Positions 23,501-31,304 are shown, numbered from the stretch's first letter. The stretch is 64,000 bases of DNA from Micromonospora sp. C28SCA-DRY-2 (GCF_030519475.1 NZ_JAUMKD010000003.1:186001-250000), one strand, 5' to 3'. Notes: a model not told the origin generated them from the sequence alone. Numbers and translations are program-made.

Positions 23501-25794
23501 TCGCTGGCCTGGTCCAGCCAGCGCTGCTCGCGACAGATCCGCAGCAGCAGGAAGGCGCCGGGCGAGTGCGGGGCCAGCCGCAGCAGGCGCCGGATCCGGC
23601 GCAGCGCGGCCTCGGCCTGGCCCTGCTCGTAGAGGGCCTTCGCGGCCTTCTCCTGCGCCTGCATGACGTGGTGCGGCAGGGCCGCCGGCACCGGGGTCGG
23701 CGTCCAGTCCGGCGCCGGCTCGCCGTGGTGGCGGAGGAACTCGGTGAGCGCGGCGCGCTGCTCCGCCGGCACCCGGTCGGCCATGAAGTCGAGGAAGTAC
23801 CGCAGCGCGCCGACCGCCTCGTCGCGGCAGCCGGCCGCGGCGTACGCGCAGCCCAGGTTCCAGGCCAGCGTGGCGTTGCCGTAGAACCGCTCGGCGCACT
23901 CGCGGTACAGCTCCAGGCCGCGCACCGGTTCGCCGGCGACCACGTACTGGCCCACCGCCCAGCCCAGCGAGATGGCGGAGCCGGCGCGGGCCTCGTCGGC
24001 CAGCGTGTCGGCCATCTCGGCAGCGGACGGGCGGGCGTCGTCGGCGCCGGACGACGTGTTCGTGCGCGGCACGAGCAGGTGGGCGGCCGGCAGCGGCGAC
24101 GCCGCGGCCAGCTCCACCGGCGGGACCGGGGGCCGGCTGCGCCGCGCCGCCTCCTCGGCGCCGGCCTCGTCACCCCGGCTGCGCCGCACCTCGGCCAGCC
24201 GGTGCAGCACCGCGGGCCGCTGCCGGGGCGGTAGGCCGGAGAGCAGCGCCTCGACCAGCTCGCCGTCGGTGGCGTACCGGTCGATCATCGCGTCGACCAG
24301 CTCGGCCGCATCGGGCCGGCCGAGACGGCGGGCCAGCGCGAGCAGCTCGTCGCGGTCGCCGTCGGCGACGGCCTGCTCGATCGCCGCCGACAGGGCGGAG
24401 ACGTCGGAGACGTCCCGGCGGCGCTTGAGGTCCTCCAGCGAGGGGGCCGGCGGCGCCTCCGGCGTACGCGGGGTCGGCGCGGTCCGCGGCCCTGGGTCGG
24501 TCAGCCCGTCGATCTCGGTGAGGTGGAACTCGGCGTCCTCGAACCGCTGCTCGTCGACGGCGATCCGGGCGGCCCGCAGGTGTGGGCCGGCGCTGCGGGC
24601 CCGGTCCGGCGGCATGGCGTCGATCCGGTTGCCGGCGCGGGCCAGCCGGCGCCGCAGCTCCGCGCCGCGCACCGTCGCGGTGAGCAGGTCCAGGCCGTCG
24701 CGCGCGTACCCGAGGTCGCAGTCGGCGATGCCCTCGCCGATCAGCGCGGCGACCTCCTCCACCTCGGCGTCGTCGGGACAGCGGGCGGCGAGTTCGAGGA
24801 CCCGCTCGTGCAGGTCCTGCAACGGTGACAGGGCCTCCTCCACCTCGGCCGTCGCGATGTCCAGACCCTTCAGCACGCCCGCCACCCGGCAACCCAGCTC
24901 GGGGGTCCCGGTGTGCGCGAGGGCGGCCCTGGCCAGCGCCTCCGGGAGGCGCTCGCCGGCCGGCGGCTCGGCCGCGGTGAGGGCGACGGTCAGGAGTTCG
25001 TCCAGCGGGGCGGGCAGCGCCTCGCCCGGTACGGCGGGCGGCGCGACGGCGCCCTGCGCCAGCCGCCCCAGCTCGATCGACCGCCGCACGTGCTCCTGGA
25101 TCTGTTCGGTCGCCCGTACCAGCAGCGGCCAGCGCCGGCCGTTGGTCGGGATCGGCTCGCGCAGCGTCCGGTTGACCACGGCCACCAGTTCCTCCGGCCG
25201 CTGTCCGAGCAGGCCGGCGTCGTGCGGCTGCCCGGCCCGGGCCGCCTCGATCACCTCCCGCACCGGCCGGACGAAGAGCGGCCCGGTCACCTCCCGGTCG
25301 ATCGCGCTGAGCCGGAACGCGTCCCGCTCCAGGTCGCCCAGCACCCGCTCCAGTTCCTGGTGCGCCGCCGCGCAGATCATCACCGGCGCCTCGCCCACCT
25401 GCTCGGTCAGCGCGGCGAGCGGGGCGTACACCTCCTCGGGCAGGTGCCGGTCGCCGTAGATGGCGCCGTTGAACGGGCGGCCCAGCCAGGCCCGGGCGAA
25501 CCAGTCGAGCAACTGGCTGAGCTGGTGGTCCTCGGCGGCGTACGCGGCGTCGCACAGCCGGCCGAGCAGCCGTACCGCCCGGGCGCCGGCCTCGTCGCGG
25601 CGCCGGTCGTCGGGGGTGACGATGGAGGCGACCAGCGCGGCCTCGCGGACCAGCACGGCGACCGCCACCGCGGCGTCGCGCAGGATCGACGCCGGGACGG
25701 CGCCCAGCGCGTCGTGCGCGTCGGCGTCGACGACGGCGACGAGCGCCTGTGCCGCGACATCAGTCCGGGGCGGCTCCTCCTCCGTGATGCTCAC
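17590..25794 (-). CDS. Giant helical-repeat / STAND-type NTPase / pseudokinase-like protein
   Basis: About 2,734 residues from GTG 25794, with a G-rich ribosome site just upstream; another GTG lies two codons earlier. Domains by approximate residue: 1-430 helical, unknown; 430-460 Pro-rich linker; 460-1,800 TPR-like helical arrays, including a duplicated module near 590-720 and 1,010-1,150; 1,820-1,915 beta-rich; 1,930-2,290 NTPase with FFGRNAELEKL, P-loop GPRKVGKTSLL near 1,965, Walker B FLVILDEVQELL near 2,065, and EGHPNHIHHIG, typical of ATPase_2/STAND proteins; 2,315-2,560 kinase fold with TAKRV (lysine), HGNIKPGN near 2,438 and VDWGRG; Pro-rich linker; 2,609-2,734 polar, coiled-coil C-module. 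The catalytic HRD is HGN, so phosphotransfer may be lost. No transmembrane segment is seen. Likely a cytosolic sensor or signal-transduction scaffold; function unknown. Confidence 0.8.
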   Translation of the reverse strand: MSITEEEPPRTDVAAQALVAVVDADAHDALGAVPASILRDAAVAVAVLVREAALVASIVTPDDRRRDEAGARAVRLLGRLCDAAYAAEDHQLSQLLDWFARAWLGRPFNGAIYGDRHLPEEVYAPLAALTEQVGEAPVMICAAAHQELERVLGDLERDAFRLSAIDREVTGPLFVRPVREVIEAARAGQPHDAGLLGQRPEELVAVVNRTLREPIPTNGRRWPLLVRATEQIQEHVRRSIELGRLAQGAVAPPAVPGEALPAPLDELLTVALTAAEPPAGERLPEALARAALAHTGTPELGCRVAGVLKGLDIATAEVEEALSPLQDLHERVLELAARCPDDAEVEEVAALIGEGIADCDLGYARDGLDLLTATVRGAELRRRLARAGNRIDAMPPDRARSAGPHLRAARIAVDEQRFEDAEFHLTEIDGLTDPGPRTAPTPRTPEAPPAPSLEDLKRRRDVSDVSALSAAIEQAVADGDRDELLALARRLGRPDAAELVDAMIDRYATDGELVEALLSGLPPRQRPAVLHRLAEVRRSRGDEAGAEEAARRSRPPVPPVELAAASPLPAAHLLVPRTNTSSGADDARPSAAEMADTLADEARAGSAISLGWAVGQYVVAGEPVRGLELYRECAERFYGNATLAWNLGCAYAAAGCRDEAVGALRYFLDFMADRVPAEQRAALTEFLRHHGEPAPDWTPTPVPAALPHHVMQAQEKAAKALYEQGQAEAALRRIRRLLRLAPHSPGAFLLLRICREQRWLDQASEAVAEIAAAGAANWRHHYELARIAVEVDAVGIAEEHLRTAAGLGASMDELYRLRQRIGADRPVAAARLDGAAETGAPALPPLPQPRDLVREVRAAIADPYDPSHLVELARQALMVMPSAATVIVDEVLAAPHADELVRELVRFLPAEGQLTAVLVLAPELGRAGRTRDAIDLLRGMETVVRPTELPRVWLTLQRLMRDAGIDPDTEPGGWLRLPATPGPPRPDGPALAPPPWITEIAVTSGTPPAVHRAHQVQLEQGPAAAAQLWRDAVAAGFGLALPNALGTLVLTGRAGEAVALYRQTSDRLYLVASAAWNLGCAFAHLGDLESAGAAFEYHTRVTSRTYLPEQRAALERLFAELGRPLPMPIAHPGWRPVPSPRSAPAGGVPAARAVEAFRRAPDAHRFIVASSALRAEMADAAPDRQRLLLAQIEEMFAELPAPTAHPYAERIRALALAGEDQRAWAMVLDCLDRFDLAADLLAPALALASSRARAAQLEAILTRQADGGDYTRYLTLAKLARKRGDGTARRRYAEAALLHNPSSAEARQLLGKGARPTESRPLRERRSALEDLVRSMTTREPAEVLKQLPDYSAEIMRLESRAVDVLTPYPPRDEFMDIEDETRPSVDAGIRAARNEDWPLAATEFGAALQIQPRHLGVARNTAGALIRLGRLPDARAIAESISYSHHGKLLLAQLAYAEKDLDRAAEYLAELSVASVPEANAYAFGLAGLRLHLQNRPREAAEALLRRAEDALPGRPEFSTAMAAVIADSHGHDDLVQRAVGLLFAPRLTSQQAVTWAIERQRLEALGAAHAPQLRPDDLARLVDHFAAEDPVRMRNFLDRLADRLPADRNREVRLLRARVAEECGLIEDAFAARFSLLDPNARDRRAMLDDLTAFCERTLYVEGLERVLEVKREWQLLTPLDRDRVEAQRSSIEYRRSVYREKINATLWEIQRIKADDDIARVASPLAALTDRLVGFTEGTGVAHAVRRLATLWQRCVELLPLVGDPVTDVGLRSELLTVLRQIRALQGGLGSPVVEEAAATVGKWLYGRWEQIARDQRSSTGAIEVNVLAATRIVGGPVEAVVEFTAHVDVRELRVRLGGQTTNLGPLDAEDQRTEGFCAEVTTDDVSLTVTFQTADGLRDEIVQQLALEVGDQHEHPVRSLFTPNVTATGDMFFGRNAELEKLRLEYGEAHSRNATIRSLTGPRKVGKTSLLQWLETDGPPQTWKIPYVLPIYLDVSSFPSGVHPLGRIGRAIASAAEALAAQGRFTEPVPPPPAEPDDAQAFIRWCRRLRAACAERIGFLVILDEVQELLKDLHARQELGPVAASLRTIANSGAVALLLCGSCTGATLKALLAGTALQDELQTETLGYLDRRATEQAFEEGFAGTARILPEAKAEVWRLTEGHPNHIHHIGKDVALRLTTDRRRLVTRGLVGEVGLAMAKTSAATIGIVKLDTEGPDGRDLLVQLANRAQGAIDLGETAELKRELDARHMDQIDRYLLIGLLRVDREQYRWANEIINLHVQHFAERQFSQLRFTIEESHLHASQYETQRTYSLGPCRTRLVMREGQLFTAKRVTHTTDTGGRSRADSSALTGDETAKLVDEFLTHLSRTPLTGVPRYVGREGDWFLFDHAEGRSLAEIARMQRDVPTEPYKLVRWIAAACDVVERVFRARGITHGNIKPGNVIVDDTTVSVVDWGRGTHDGSANPISGGTLGYLSPGYLRRLEQDEGGALPTDDVFALGVVLYQMLDPNGELPYGTDLGDLDSSGRPVGARPLPVELPLMACLSRAIALRDEDRYVTAGDFARDLRLAVPEAAPERPAEFPPAPAPAPTTDPRVIIQHVERVDLMSKDSVSIKDSSVANSVVGNRNRVGTFAVNAGAETSELAARIAQLESAVEALRAELAPGVADGVARDLAAFTGEATAETPRPDRLQRIGADIVDAAETLPASTPLFQRVGLPVITLVNEIINMIAG

Positions 25795-26149
25795 GACCAC
25801 CCCCTGGCCCCCCGTAGGATGCGCGGCGACCGTCGGCGCCACGCCCGCCGACAAGCCGGCCCTCCACTGTGCTGCCGGCCGGCACTGCCGCACAGGCAGA
25901 ATCCCGACAGTAGTCCGCCCCCGCACCGCGGTGCGGCGACGACGGTGGCGCCGGCCACCCCACCAACCCTACAGACTGGACGATCGGCCGCCGCAGGCTC
26001 GCCCGAGGCGGAACGCCACGGTCGACGGCGCCCCGGCTCCGGTGGATGGTGGACCGGCCCGGTAGTGGCTACGGTCGGGCCGGGCCCGGGTGGTCGGGCT
26101 CCGGTGCGCCGGTCCGGCGACCGCCCCGCTGTTCCGGGAGGCTGCCGGC
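25795..26149. other. Divergent intergenic region
   Basis: 355 bases between the giant gene (minus) and the acyl-CoA ligase (plus). It must hold both promoters. I see no convincing -35/-10 pair, operator or repeat. The ligase has a GGGAG ribosome site at 26136-26140. Confidence 0.4.
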
Positions 26150-27544
26150 GTGACCCTGTTGACGGCGTTGTCCACGGCTCGGGACGACCGCCCGGACGCG
26201 GTCCGGGTGGACGGGCGCTCGATCTCCCGGGCGAGGTTGCTGGCCAGCGCCACGGCGGTCGCCGACCGGATCCGGGGGCTGGAGCGGGTGGCCGTGCTGG
26301 CCACCCCGTCGCTGGAGACCGTGGTGGGGATCGTCGGCGCGCTGCTGGCGGACGTCACGGTGGTGCCCGTTCCGCCCGACGCCGGGTCGATGGAACGCGA
26401 CCACATCCTGCGGGACTCCGCGGCGGCCGCGGTGCTGGCCGCGGCCGGGCACGACGTCGGCGGCGGCCTGCCGGTGGTGCCGGTGTCACCGGACCTGCGC
26501 TCCTCGGCCAGCCACCCGGAGCCCCGGCCGGAGCGGCCGGCGCTGATCCTCTACACCAGCGGCACCACCGGACTGCCCAAGGGGGTGCTGCTCTCCCGCC
26601 GGGCGATCGCCGCCTGCCTGGACGGGCTCGCCGACGCCTGGGCCTGGGGCCCGGACGACCTGCTGGTGCACGGGCTGCCCCTGTTCCACGTACACGGGCT
26701 GGTGCTGGGCCTGCTCGGGCCGCTGCGGCACGGCAGCCGGCTGGACCACGTCGGGCGCCCCCGCCCCGAGCGGTACGCCGCCGCCGGCGGGACCCTGCTG
26801 TTCGGCGTGCCGACGGTCTGGTCCCGGATCTGCGCCGACCCGCCGGCCGCCCGGGCGCTGCGCGGGGCCCGGTTGCTGGTCTCCGGCAGCGCGGCACTGC
26901 CGGCGACGGTCTTCGACGGCCTGCACGCGCTCACCGGACACCGGGTGGCGGAGCGGTACGGGATGACGGAAACCCTGATCACGGTGAGCGCCCGGGCGGA
27001 CCGGCCCCGCGCGGCCGGATGCGTGGGCTGGCCGCTGCCCGGGGTGCGCACCCGGCTGGTCGACGAGCACGGCGGGGCGCTGCCCGCGGACGGCTCGGCG
27101 ATGGGCGAGTTGCTGGTCCGGGGGCCGACCCTCTTCGACGGCTACCTGAACCGGCCGGACGCGGACGCCGCCACCCGCACCGACGACGGCTGGTACCGCA
27201 CCGGGGACATCGCGACCATCGGTCCGGACGGGCGGCACCGGATCGTCGGGCGCGCCTCGACCGACCTGATCTCCAGCGGCGGCTACCGGATCGGCGCCGG
27301 GGAGGTCGAGGAGGCGCTGCTGGCGCATCCCGGGGTACGCGAGGCGGCGGTGGTGGGCACCCCGGACCCGGTGCTGGGCCAGCAGGTCACCGCGTACGTG
27401 GTCGGCGACGGGGTGGCCGAGGCGGAACTGATCGACTTCGTGGCCCGGCTCTTGTCGGTGCACAAGCGACCGCGCCGGGTGCATCTGGTGGACGCGTTGC
27501 CCCGCAACGCCCTCGGCAAGGTGCAGAAGACCCGGCTCGGCTGA
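26150..27544 (+). CDS. Acyl-CoA synthetase / AMP-dependent ligase (FadD36-MatB-like)
   Basis: 464 residues from GTG 26150, chosen for the GGGAG site five bases upstream. The adenylate-forming signatures are complete: A3 loop LILYTSGTTGLPKGVLLS near 144-161, GLPLFHVHGLVLG, AERYGMTETL (A5), WYRTGDIA (A7) and GRASTDLISSGGYRIGAGEVE (A8), with the A10 lysine in NALGKVQKTRLG. At 464 residues it is short for FadD proteins and close to MatB/FadD36-type enzymes that activate small or dicarboxylic acids as CoA esters. It is the first gene of the metabolic island and is followed by a convergent ligase gene. Confidence 0.85.
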   Translation: MTLLTALSTARDDRPDAVRVDGRSISRARLLASATAVADRIRGLERVAVLATPSLETVVGIVGALLADVTVVPVPPDAGSMERDHILRDSAAAAVLAAAGHDVGGGLPVVPVSPDLRSSASHPEPRPERPALILYTSGTTGLPKGVLLSRRAIAACLDGLADAWAWGPDDLLVHGLPLFHVHGLVLGLLGPLRHGSRLDHVGRPRPERYAAAGGTLLFGVPTVWSRICADPPAARALRGARLLVSGSAALPATVFDGLHALTGHRVAERYGMTETLITVSARADRPRAAGCVGWPLPGVRTRLVDEHGGALPADGSAMGELLVRGPTLFDGYLNRPDADAATRTDDGWYRTGDIATIGPDGRHRIVGRASTDLISSGGYRIGAGEVEEALLAHPGVREAAVVGTPDPVLGQQVTAYVVGDGVAEAELIDFVARLLSVHKRPRRVHLVDALPRNALGKVQKTRLG

Positions 27545-27671
27545 GCGCGGCCCGTTCCCCGTCGGCCTGCCGGGGCCGAGAGGTGGAGGTACCTGCCGGC
27601 TTCGTCGTTCCCCGTCCCCCTGGTTGCGGCGTGTCGGTGATCGACAGGCGGCGCGGTCGCCACCATCGCCC

Positions 27672-27688
27672 GCCCGTCATCGACGGGC
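27672..27688. terminator. Small hairpin between convergent ligase genes
   Basis: GCCCGTC (27672-27678) and GACGGGC (27682-27688) form a seven-pair stem with a three-base loop in the 165-base gap between two convergent acyl-CoA ligase genes. Short, but well placed. Confidence 0.4.
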
Positions 27689-27709
27689 CCCCGCACGTCG
27701 GGACTCGGC

Positions 27710-29341
27710 CTAGGTGCGGGCGGTGGCCGCGGGGCGTGGCGCGAGCGAGGACAGCGCCTCGCGGCGAAGCTTGCCGGTCTCGTCGCGGGGCAGCCGGTCG
27801 ACCACCCGCCACACCCGGGGCACCTTGAACCCGGCCAGCCGGGTGCGGCAGTGCCGGTCCAGGATGGCCGGCGCGTCGGCGGCGGCGAGCCCCTCCCCGG
27901 TGAGCTGCACCAGGGCGCAGACCCGCTCGCCGTACTCCTCGTCGGGCACCCCCAGCACGGCCGCGTCCTGCACCGCCTCGTGGGCCAGCAGGGCCGCCTC
28001 CACCTCGGCCGGGTAGACGTTCACCCCGCCGGAGACGATGGTCTGGCTGTGCCGGCCGGTGAGGAAGAGGTAGCCGTCGTCGTCGACGTAACCCAGCTCG
28101 CCGTAGGTGTAGACGCCCGGCGCCAGATGCGCCTCGCGGGTCTTGGCCGGGTCGCCGTGGTAGTGGAAATCCTGCGCCGCGCCCCGGCGGAAGAAGACCC
28201 GGCCGACCCGACCCGGGGGCAGTTCCGCGCCGTCCGGCCCGACCACCAGGATCCGGGTCGGCGGCACGGCCCGCCCGACGCTGCCCGGCCGGGCCAGCCA
28301 CTCCTCGGCCTCGATGAGGGTCACCACGCCGCCCTCGGTGGCCGCGTAGTACTCCACCACCACCGGGCCCCACCACTCGATCATGCGGCGCTTCACCTCC
28401 GGCCCGCACGGCCCGCCGCCGTGCCAGACCCGGCGCAGGCTGCCGCCCTGGAAACGGCGGCGGACCGGCTCGGGCAGCCGGAGCAGGCGGACGAACTGGG
28501 TGGGCACCAGGTGGCACAGGTTGATCGACTCGGTGTCGATGAGGCGCAGCGTCCGCTCCGGATCGAACCGTTCCTCGATGCGCAGCGCACAGCCGCGCAG
28601 CAGGGGGAGCAGGGCGAAGTACAGCTGCGCCGAGTGGTACCAGGGACCGACCAGCAGGGCCCGGCCGGTGGCCGGCACCTTCAGCACCAGTCCGGCGTAC
28701 GCCAGCAGCCGGCCGACCCCGGCGAGCGGCTCACCCTGCCGGAACACCCCGTTCACCACGCCCTTCGGCACGCCGGTGGTGCCCGAGGTGTAGAGCATCA
28801 GCGACCCGCAGACCTGCCCCGGCGGTTCCGCCCCGTCGGCGGCGGCGAGCAACGGCTCGACGGGGGTGAACCCGGTCGCCGCGCCGCCGTGGCCCGCCGG
28901 CTCCTCGACGGGCGCGGAGCCGGGCGCCGCCTCGACGGGCGCGGAGCCGGGCGGCTCGGCGCCGCCGACCAGCAGCCGGACCGGGCACTCGCCCGGGCGC
29001 AGCGCGGCGGCGACGGCGGCGGCCCGGGGCGCGTCCACCAGCACCGCGCGGCTGGCCGAGTCGGTCAGGATGTGGCGCAGCTCGGGCGCGGTGAGGTGCC
29101 AGTTCACCGGGACCACCCGCAGGCCGCCGTGCAGGCCGGCGAGCAGCGCCTCGAACACCTCGACCCGGTTGCCGACCACCACCGCCACGGTGTCCCCGAC
29201 CGACAGGCCGTGGTCGCGCAGCACCCGCAGCCACCGGTCGACCCGGTCGTTGAGCGCCCACCAGTCGAGCCGGCGGTGCCGGTCGGCCAGCGCCGGCTCC
29301 CCGGCCCGGTCGCGGACCAACTCGTCGAGGAGTCGGGCCAC
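27710..29341 (-). CDS. Acyl-CoA synthetase / AMP-dependent ligase
   Basis: 543 residues from GTG 29341, two bases after the stop of the class II aldolase. The motifs are LMLYTSGTTGVPKGVVNG (A3), GPWYHSAQLYFALLPLL, VEYYAATEGG (A5), YTYGELGYVDDDGYLFLTGR (A7) and SQTIVSGGVNVYPAEVEAAL (A8), with LPRDETGKLRREAL giving the catalytic lysine. The pattern is that of fatty- or cyclic-acid CoA ligases used in side-chain or ring catabolism. An unusual insertion near residue 135 carries a nine-residue repeat (GSAPVEAAP GSAPVEEP) encoded by a DNA duplication. It probably activates the acid before the neighbouring acyl-CoA dehydrogenases act. Confidence 0.85.
   Translation of the reverse strand: MARLLDELVRDRAGEPALADRHRRLDWWALNDRVDRWLRVLRDHGLSVGDTVAVVVGNRVEVFEALLAGLHGGLRVVPVNWHLTAPELRHILTDSASRAVLVDAPRAAAVAAALRPGECPVRLLVGGAEPPGSAPVEAAPGSAPVEEPAGHGGAATGFTPVEPLLAAADGAEPPGQVCGSLMLYTSGTTGVPKGVVNGVFRQGEPLAGVGRLLAYAGLVLKVPATGRALLVGPWYHSAQLYFALLPLLRGCALRIEERFDPERTLRLIDTESINLCHLVPTQFVRLLRLPEPVRRRFQGGSLRRVWHGGGPCGPEVKRRMIEWWGPVVVEYYAATEGGVVTLIEAEEWLARPGSVGRAVPPTRILVVGPDGAELPPGRVGRVFFRRGAAQDFHYHGDPAKTREAHLAPGVYTYGELGYVDDDGYLFLTGRHSQTIVSGGVNVYPAEVEAALLAHEAVQDAAVLGVPDEEYGERVCALVQLTGEGLAAADAPAILDRHCRTRLAGFKVPRVWRVVDRLPRDETGKLRREALSSLAPRPAATART
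28904..28953. repeat. In-frame 27-base tandem duplication inside the ligase gene
   Basis: The 23-base word starting CTCGACGGGCGCGG at 28904-28926 recurs at 28931-28953 with a 27-base period. It encodes a repeated nine-residue GSAPVE-type unit in a surface-like linker of the ligase. Confidence 0.7.
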
Positions 29342-29343
29342 GG

Positions 29344-30090
29344 TCAGTCCAGCAGGTCCGGCTCGGCGCGGACCACGTCGGCGTAGAGCGGCCGGAAGTT
29401 CAGCCGCCCGAGCGCGGGGGTGCCGATGGTGTCCCGGGTGGACCGGGCGTCGTCCGGGTCGACCGGCACCGGCCGGCCGGCCGCCTCGGCCAGAAGCTGC
29501 ACCTGGCAGCAGCGGTCCATCGAGACGAACCACCAGGCGGCCTCGGCCACGGTGCCGCCGACGGTGAGCAGGCCGTGGTTGCGCAGGATCACCGCCTTGC
29601 GGTCGCCGAGCGTGCCGGCGATCCGCTTGCCCTCGGCCGGGTCGAGCACCACGCCGGAGTAGTGCTCGTGCACCTCGTGGTCCTCGAAGAACGCGCAGGC
29701 GTCCTGGGTGATCGGGTCCAGCGGCCGGCCGAGGGCCGACCAGGCCCGCCCGTACGTGGAGTGGGTGTGCGCCGCGGCGACCACGTCCGGCCGGGCCAGG
29801 TGGATCTGCGAGTGGATGGCGTACCCGGCCGGGTTGATGGTGCCGGTCCCCGCCACCACCGTCCCCGCGTGGTCGACCAGGAGCAGGTCGCTGACCCGCA
29901 CGTGGCCGAAGTGCTGGCCGAACCGGTTGATCCAGAAGTGGTCCGGCCGGATCGGGTCGCGCGCGGTGACGTGCCCGCCGGCGCCCTCGTCGAAGCCGAG
30001 CCGGGCGAAGATCCGCAGGGTCGCGGCGAGCTGCCGCTTGCGGTGCTGTCGCTCCTCCTCGGGCGACCGCTCGGTGCGCGGAGCGTTCAT
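29344..30090 (-). CDS. Class II aldolase / adducin family protein
   Basis: 248 residues from ATG 30090. Metal-binding histidines of the class II aldolase fold are visible: the pair in VVAAAHTHSTYGRAW and a third in AVILRNHGLLTVGGTV. GGHVTARDP and HFWINRFGQHFGHV form the substrate and phosphate-binding front. Family members include L-fuculose-phosphate aldolase and many uncharacterised aldolases acting on non-sugar acids. Next to ligase and acyl-CoA dehydrogenase genes, a retro-aldol or hydratase-like step on an acyl chain is more likely than sugar metabolism, but this is inference. It is divergent from the dehydrogenase at 30138 (47-base gap) and co-transcribed with the ligase. Confidence 0.82.
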   Translation of the reverse strand: MNAPRTERSPEEERQHRKRQLAATLRIFARLGFDEGAGGHVTARDPIRPDHFWINRFGQHFGHVRVSDLLLVDHAGTVVAGTGTINPAGYAIHSQIHLARPDVVAAAHTHSTYGRAWSALGRPLDPITQDACAFFEDHEVHEHYSGVVLDPAEGKRIAGTLGDRKAVILRNHGLLTVGGTVAEAAWWFVSMDRCCQVQLLAEAAGRPVPVDPDDARSTRDTIGTPALGRLNFRPLYADVVRAEPDLLD

Positions 30091-30137
30091 GTCGCGCACG
30101 GTAGCCGGTGCCACGACGCGTGGCTACGGTGTCGCTC

Positions 30138-31292
30138 GTGGACCTGAACGACAGCACCGAGCAGGCCGCGTTCCGCGCCGGGCTGCGGGCCTGGCTGCGC
30201 GAACGGCTACCCGAGCCGGCGCCGGACGGCGCGCCGCCGGACCCGGCCGACCTGCGGGACTGGACCAAGCAGGTGCACGCCGCCGGCTACGCCGGCCTCA
30301 CCTGGCCGGTGGCCTACGGCGGGCGCGGCCTCTCCCCCGTGCACCAGGGCATCTTCGCCGAGGAGTGCGCCCTGGCCGGCGCCCCCGACCAGCTCAACGT
30401 GATCGGCCTGAACATGGTCGGTCCCACCCTGATCCGGTACGGCACCCCGGCGCAGCAGGAGCGCCACCTGGCCGCGATCCTCGCCGGCGACCACGTGTTC
30501 TGCCAGGGCTTCTCGGAACCGGAGGCGGGCTCGGACCTGGCCGCCGTACGCACCGCGGCGCGCCGGGTGCCGGGCGGGTTCGTGGTCGACGGGGAGAAGC
30601 TCTGGTCCTCGTACGCCCCGCTGGCCGACCACTGCCTGCTGCTGGCCCGGACCGGGCCGGACGGGCCGCGGCACCGGGGCCTGACCTGCTTCCTGCTCGA
30701 CATGCGGGCGCCCGGGGTGACGGTCCGGCCGCTGCGCCAGATCAACGGGGCCGCGGAGTTCGGCCAGATCCTGCTGGACGGGGTGCGTATCGGCGACGAC
30801 TGCGTGGTGGGCGAGGTCGACGCGGGGTGGGCGGTGGCGATGACCACCCTGGCCCACGAACGCGGCACCTTCGGCGTCACCCTGAACGCGCGGCTCAGCG
30901 TCCAGTTCGACCGGTTGCTGGCCACCGTGCGGGCCACCGGTCACGCCGACGACCCGCTGGTCCGCGACGAGGTGGCCCAGCTGCACGTCGAGGTGCAGGC
31001 GCTGCGCTGGACCGGCTACCGGGCGCTGACCGGGTTGCAGCGCACCGGGGAGCCGGGCCCGGAGAGCGCGGTGCTGAAGCTGCACTGGTCGCACGTGCAC
31101 CAGCGGGTCTGCGACCTGGCGGTCCGGCTGCTCGGCGACCGCGCGGCGCTGGACGGCCCGGACGCGTTCTGGGCCGGCTACTGGCAGGGGCAGCTGCTGC
31201 GCAGCCGGGGCAACACCATCGAGGGCGGCACCTCGGAGATCCTGCGCGGGCTCATCGCCGAGCGGGTCGCCGGGCTGCCGCGCTGGCGCTGA
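30138..31292 (+). CDS. Acyl-CoA dehydrogenase (FadE-like, large partner)
   Basis: 384 residues from GTG 30138. The acyl-CoA dehydrogenase fold is complete: an N-terminal helical domain with GLTWPVAYGGRGLSPV, the flavin-contact segment CQGFSEPEAGSDLAAVRT, middle beta domain VDGEKLWSSYAPLADH, and the C-terminal RSRGNTIEGGTSEILRGLIAERV, the usual site of the catalytic glutamate and FAD-binding end. It sits 12 bases before a second, shorter dehydrogenase. Such pairs form alpha2beta2 heteromers in actinobacterial steroid side-chain degradation (FadE26/27 and FadE28/29 types), so a bulky cyclic acyl-CoA substrate is a reasonable guess. Confidence 0.85.
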   Translation: MDLNDSTEQAAFRAGLRAWLRERLPEPAPDGAPPDPADLRDWTKQVHAAGYAGLTWPVAYGGRGLSPVHQGIFAEECALAGAPDQLNVIGLNMVGPTLIRYGTPAQQERHLAAILAGDHVFCQGFSEPEAGSDLAAVRTAARRVPGGFVVDGEKLWSSYAPLADHCLLLARTGPDGPRHRGLTCFLLDMRAPGVTVRPLRQINGAAEFGQILLDGVRIGDDCVVGEVDAGWAVAMTTLAHERGTFGVTLNARLSVQFDRLLATVRATGHADDPLVRDEVAQLHVEVQALRWTGYRALTGLQRTGEPGPESAVLKLHWSHVHQRVCDLAVRLLGDRAALDGPDAFWAGYWQGQLLRSRGNTIEGGTSEILRGLIAERVAGLPRWR

Positions 31293-31304
31293 CGAGGGGG
31301 CGGG

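Noticed and set aside
17989..24234. A 2,000-codon open frame on the plus strand opposite the giant gene
   Set aside because: Low-complexity Arg/Gly/Pro/Val-rich translation without motifs. The minus strand carries recognisable NTPase and kinase motifs, so this is an antisense shadow.
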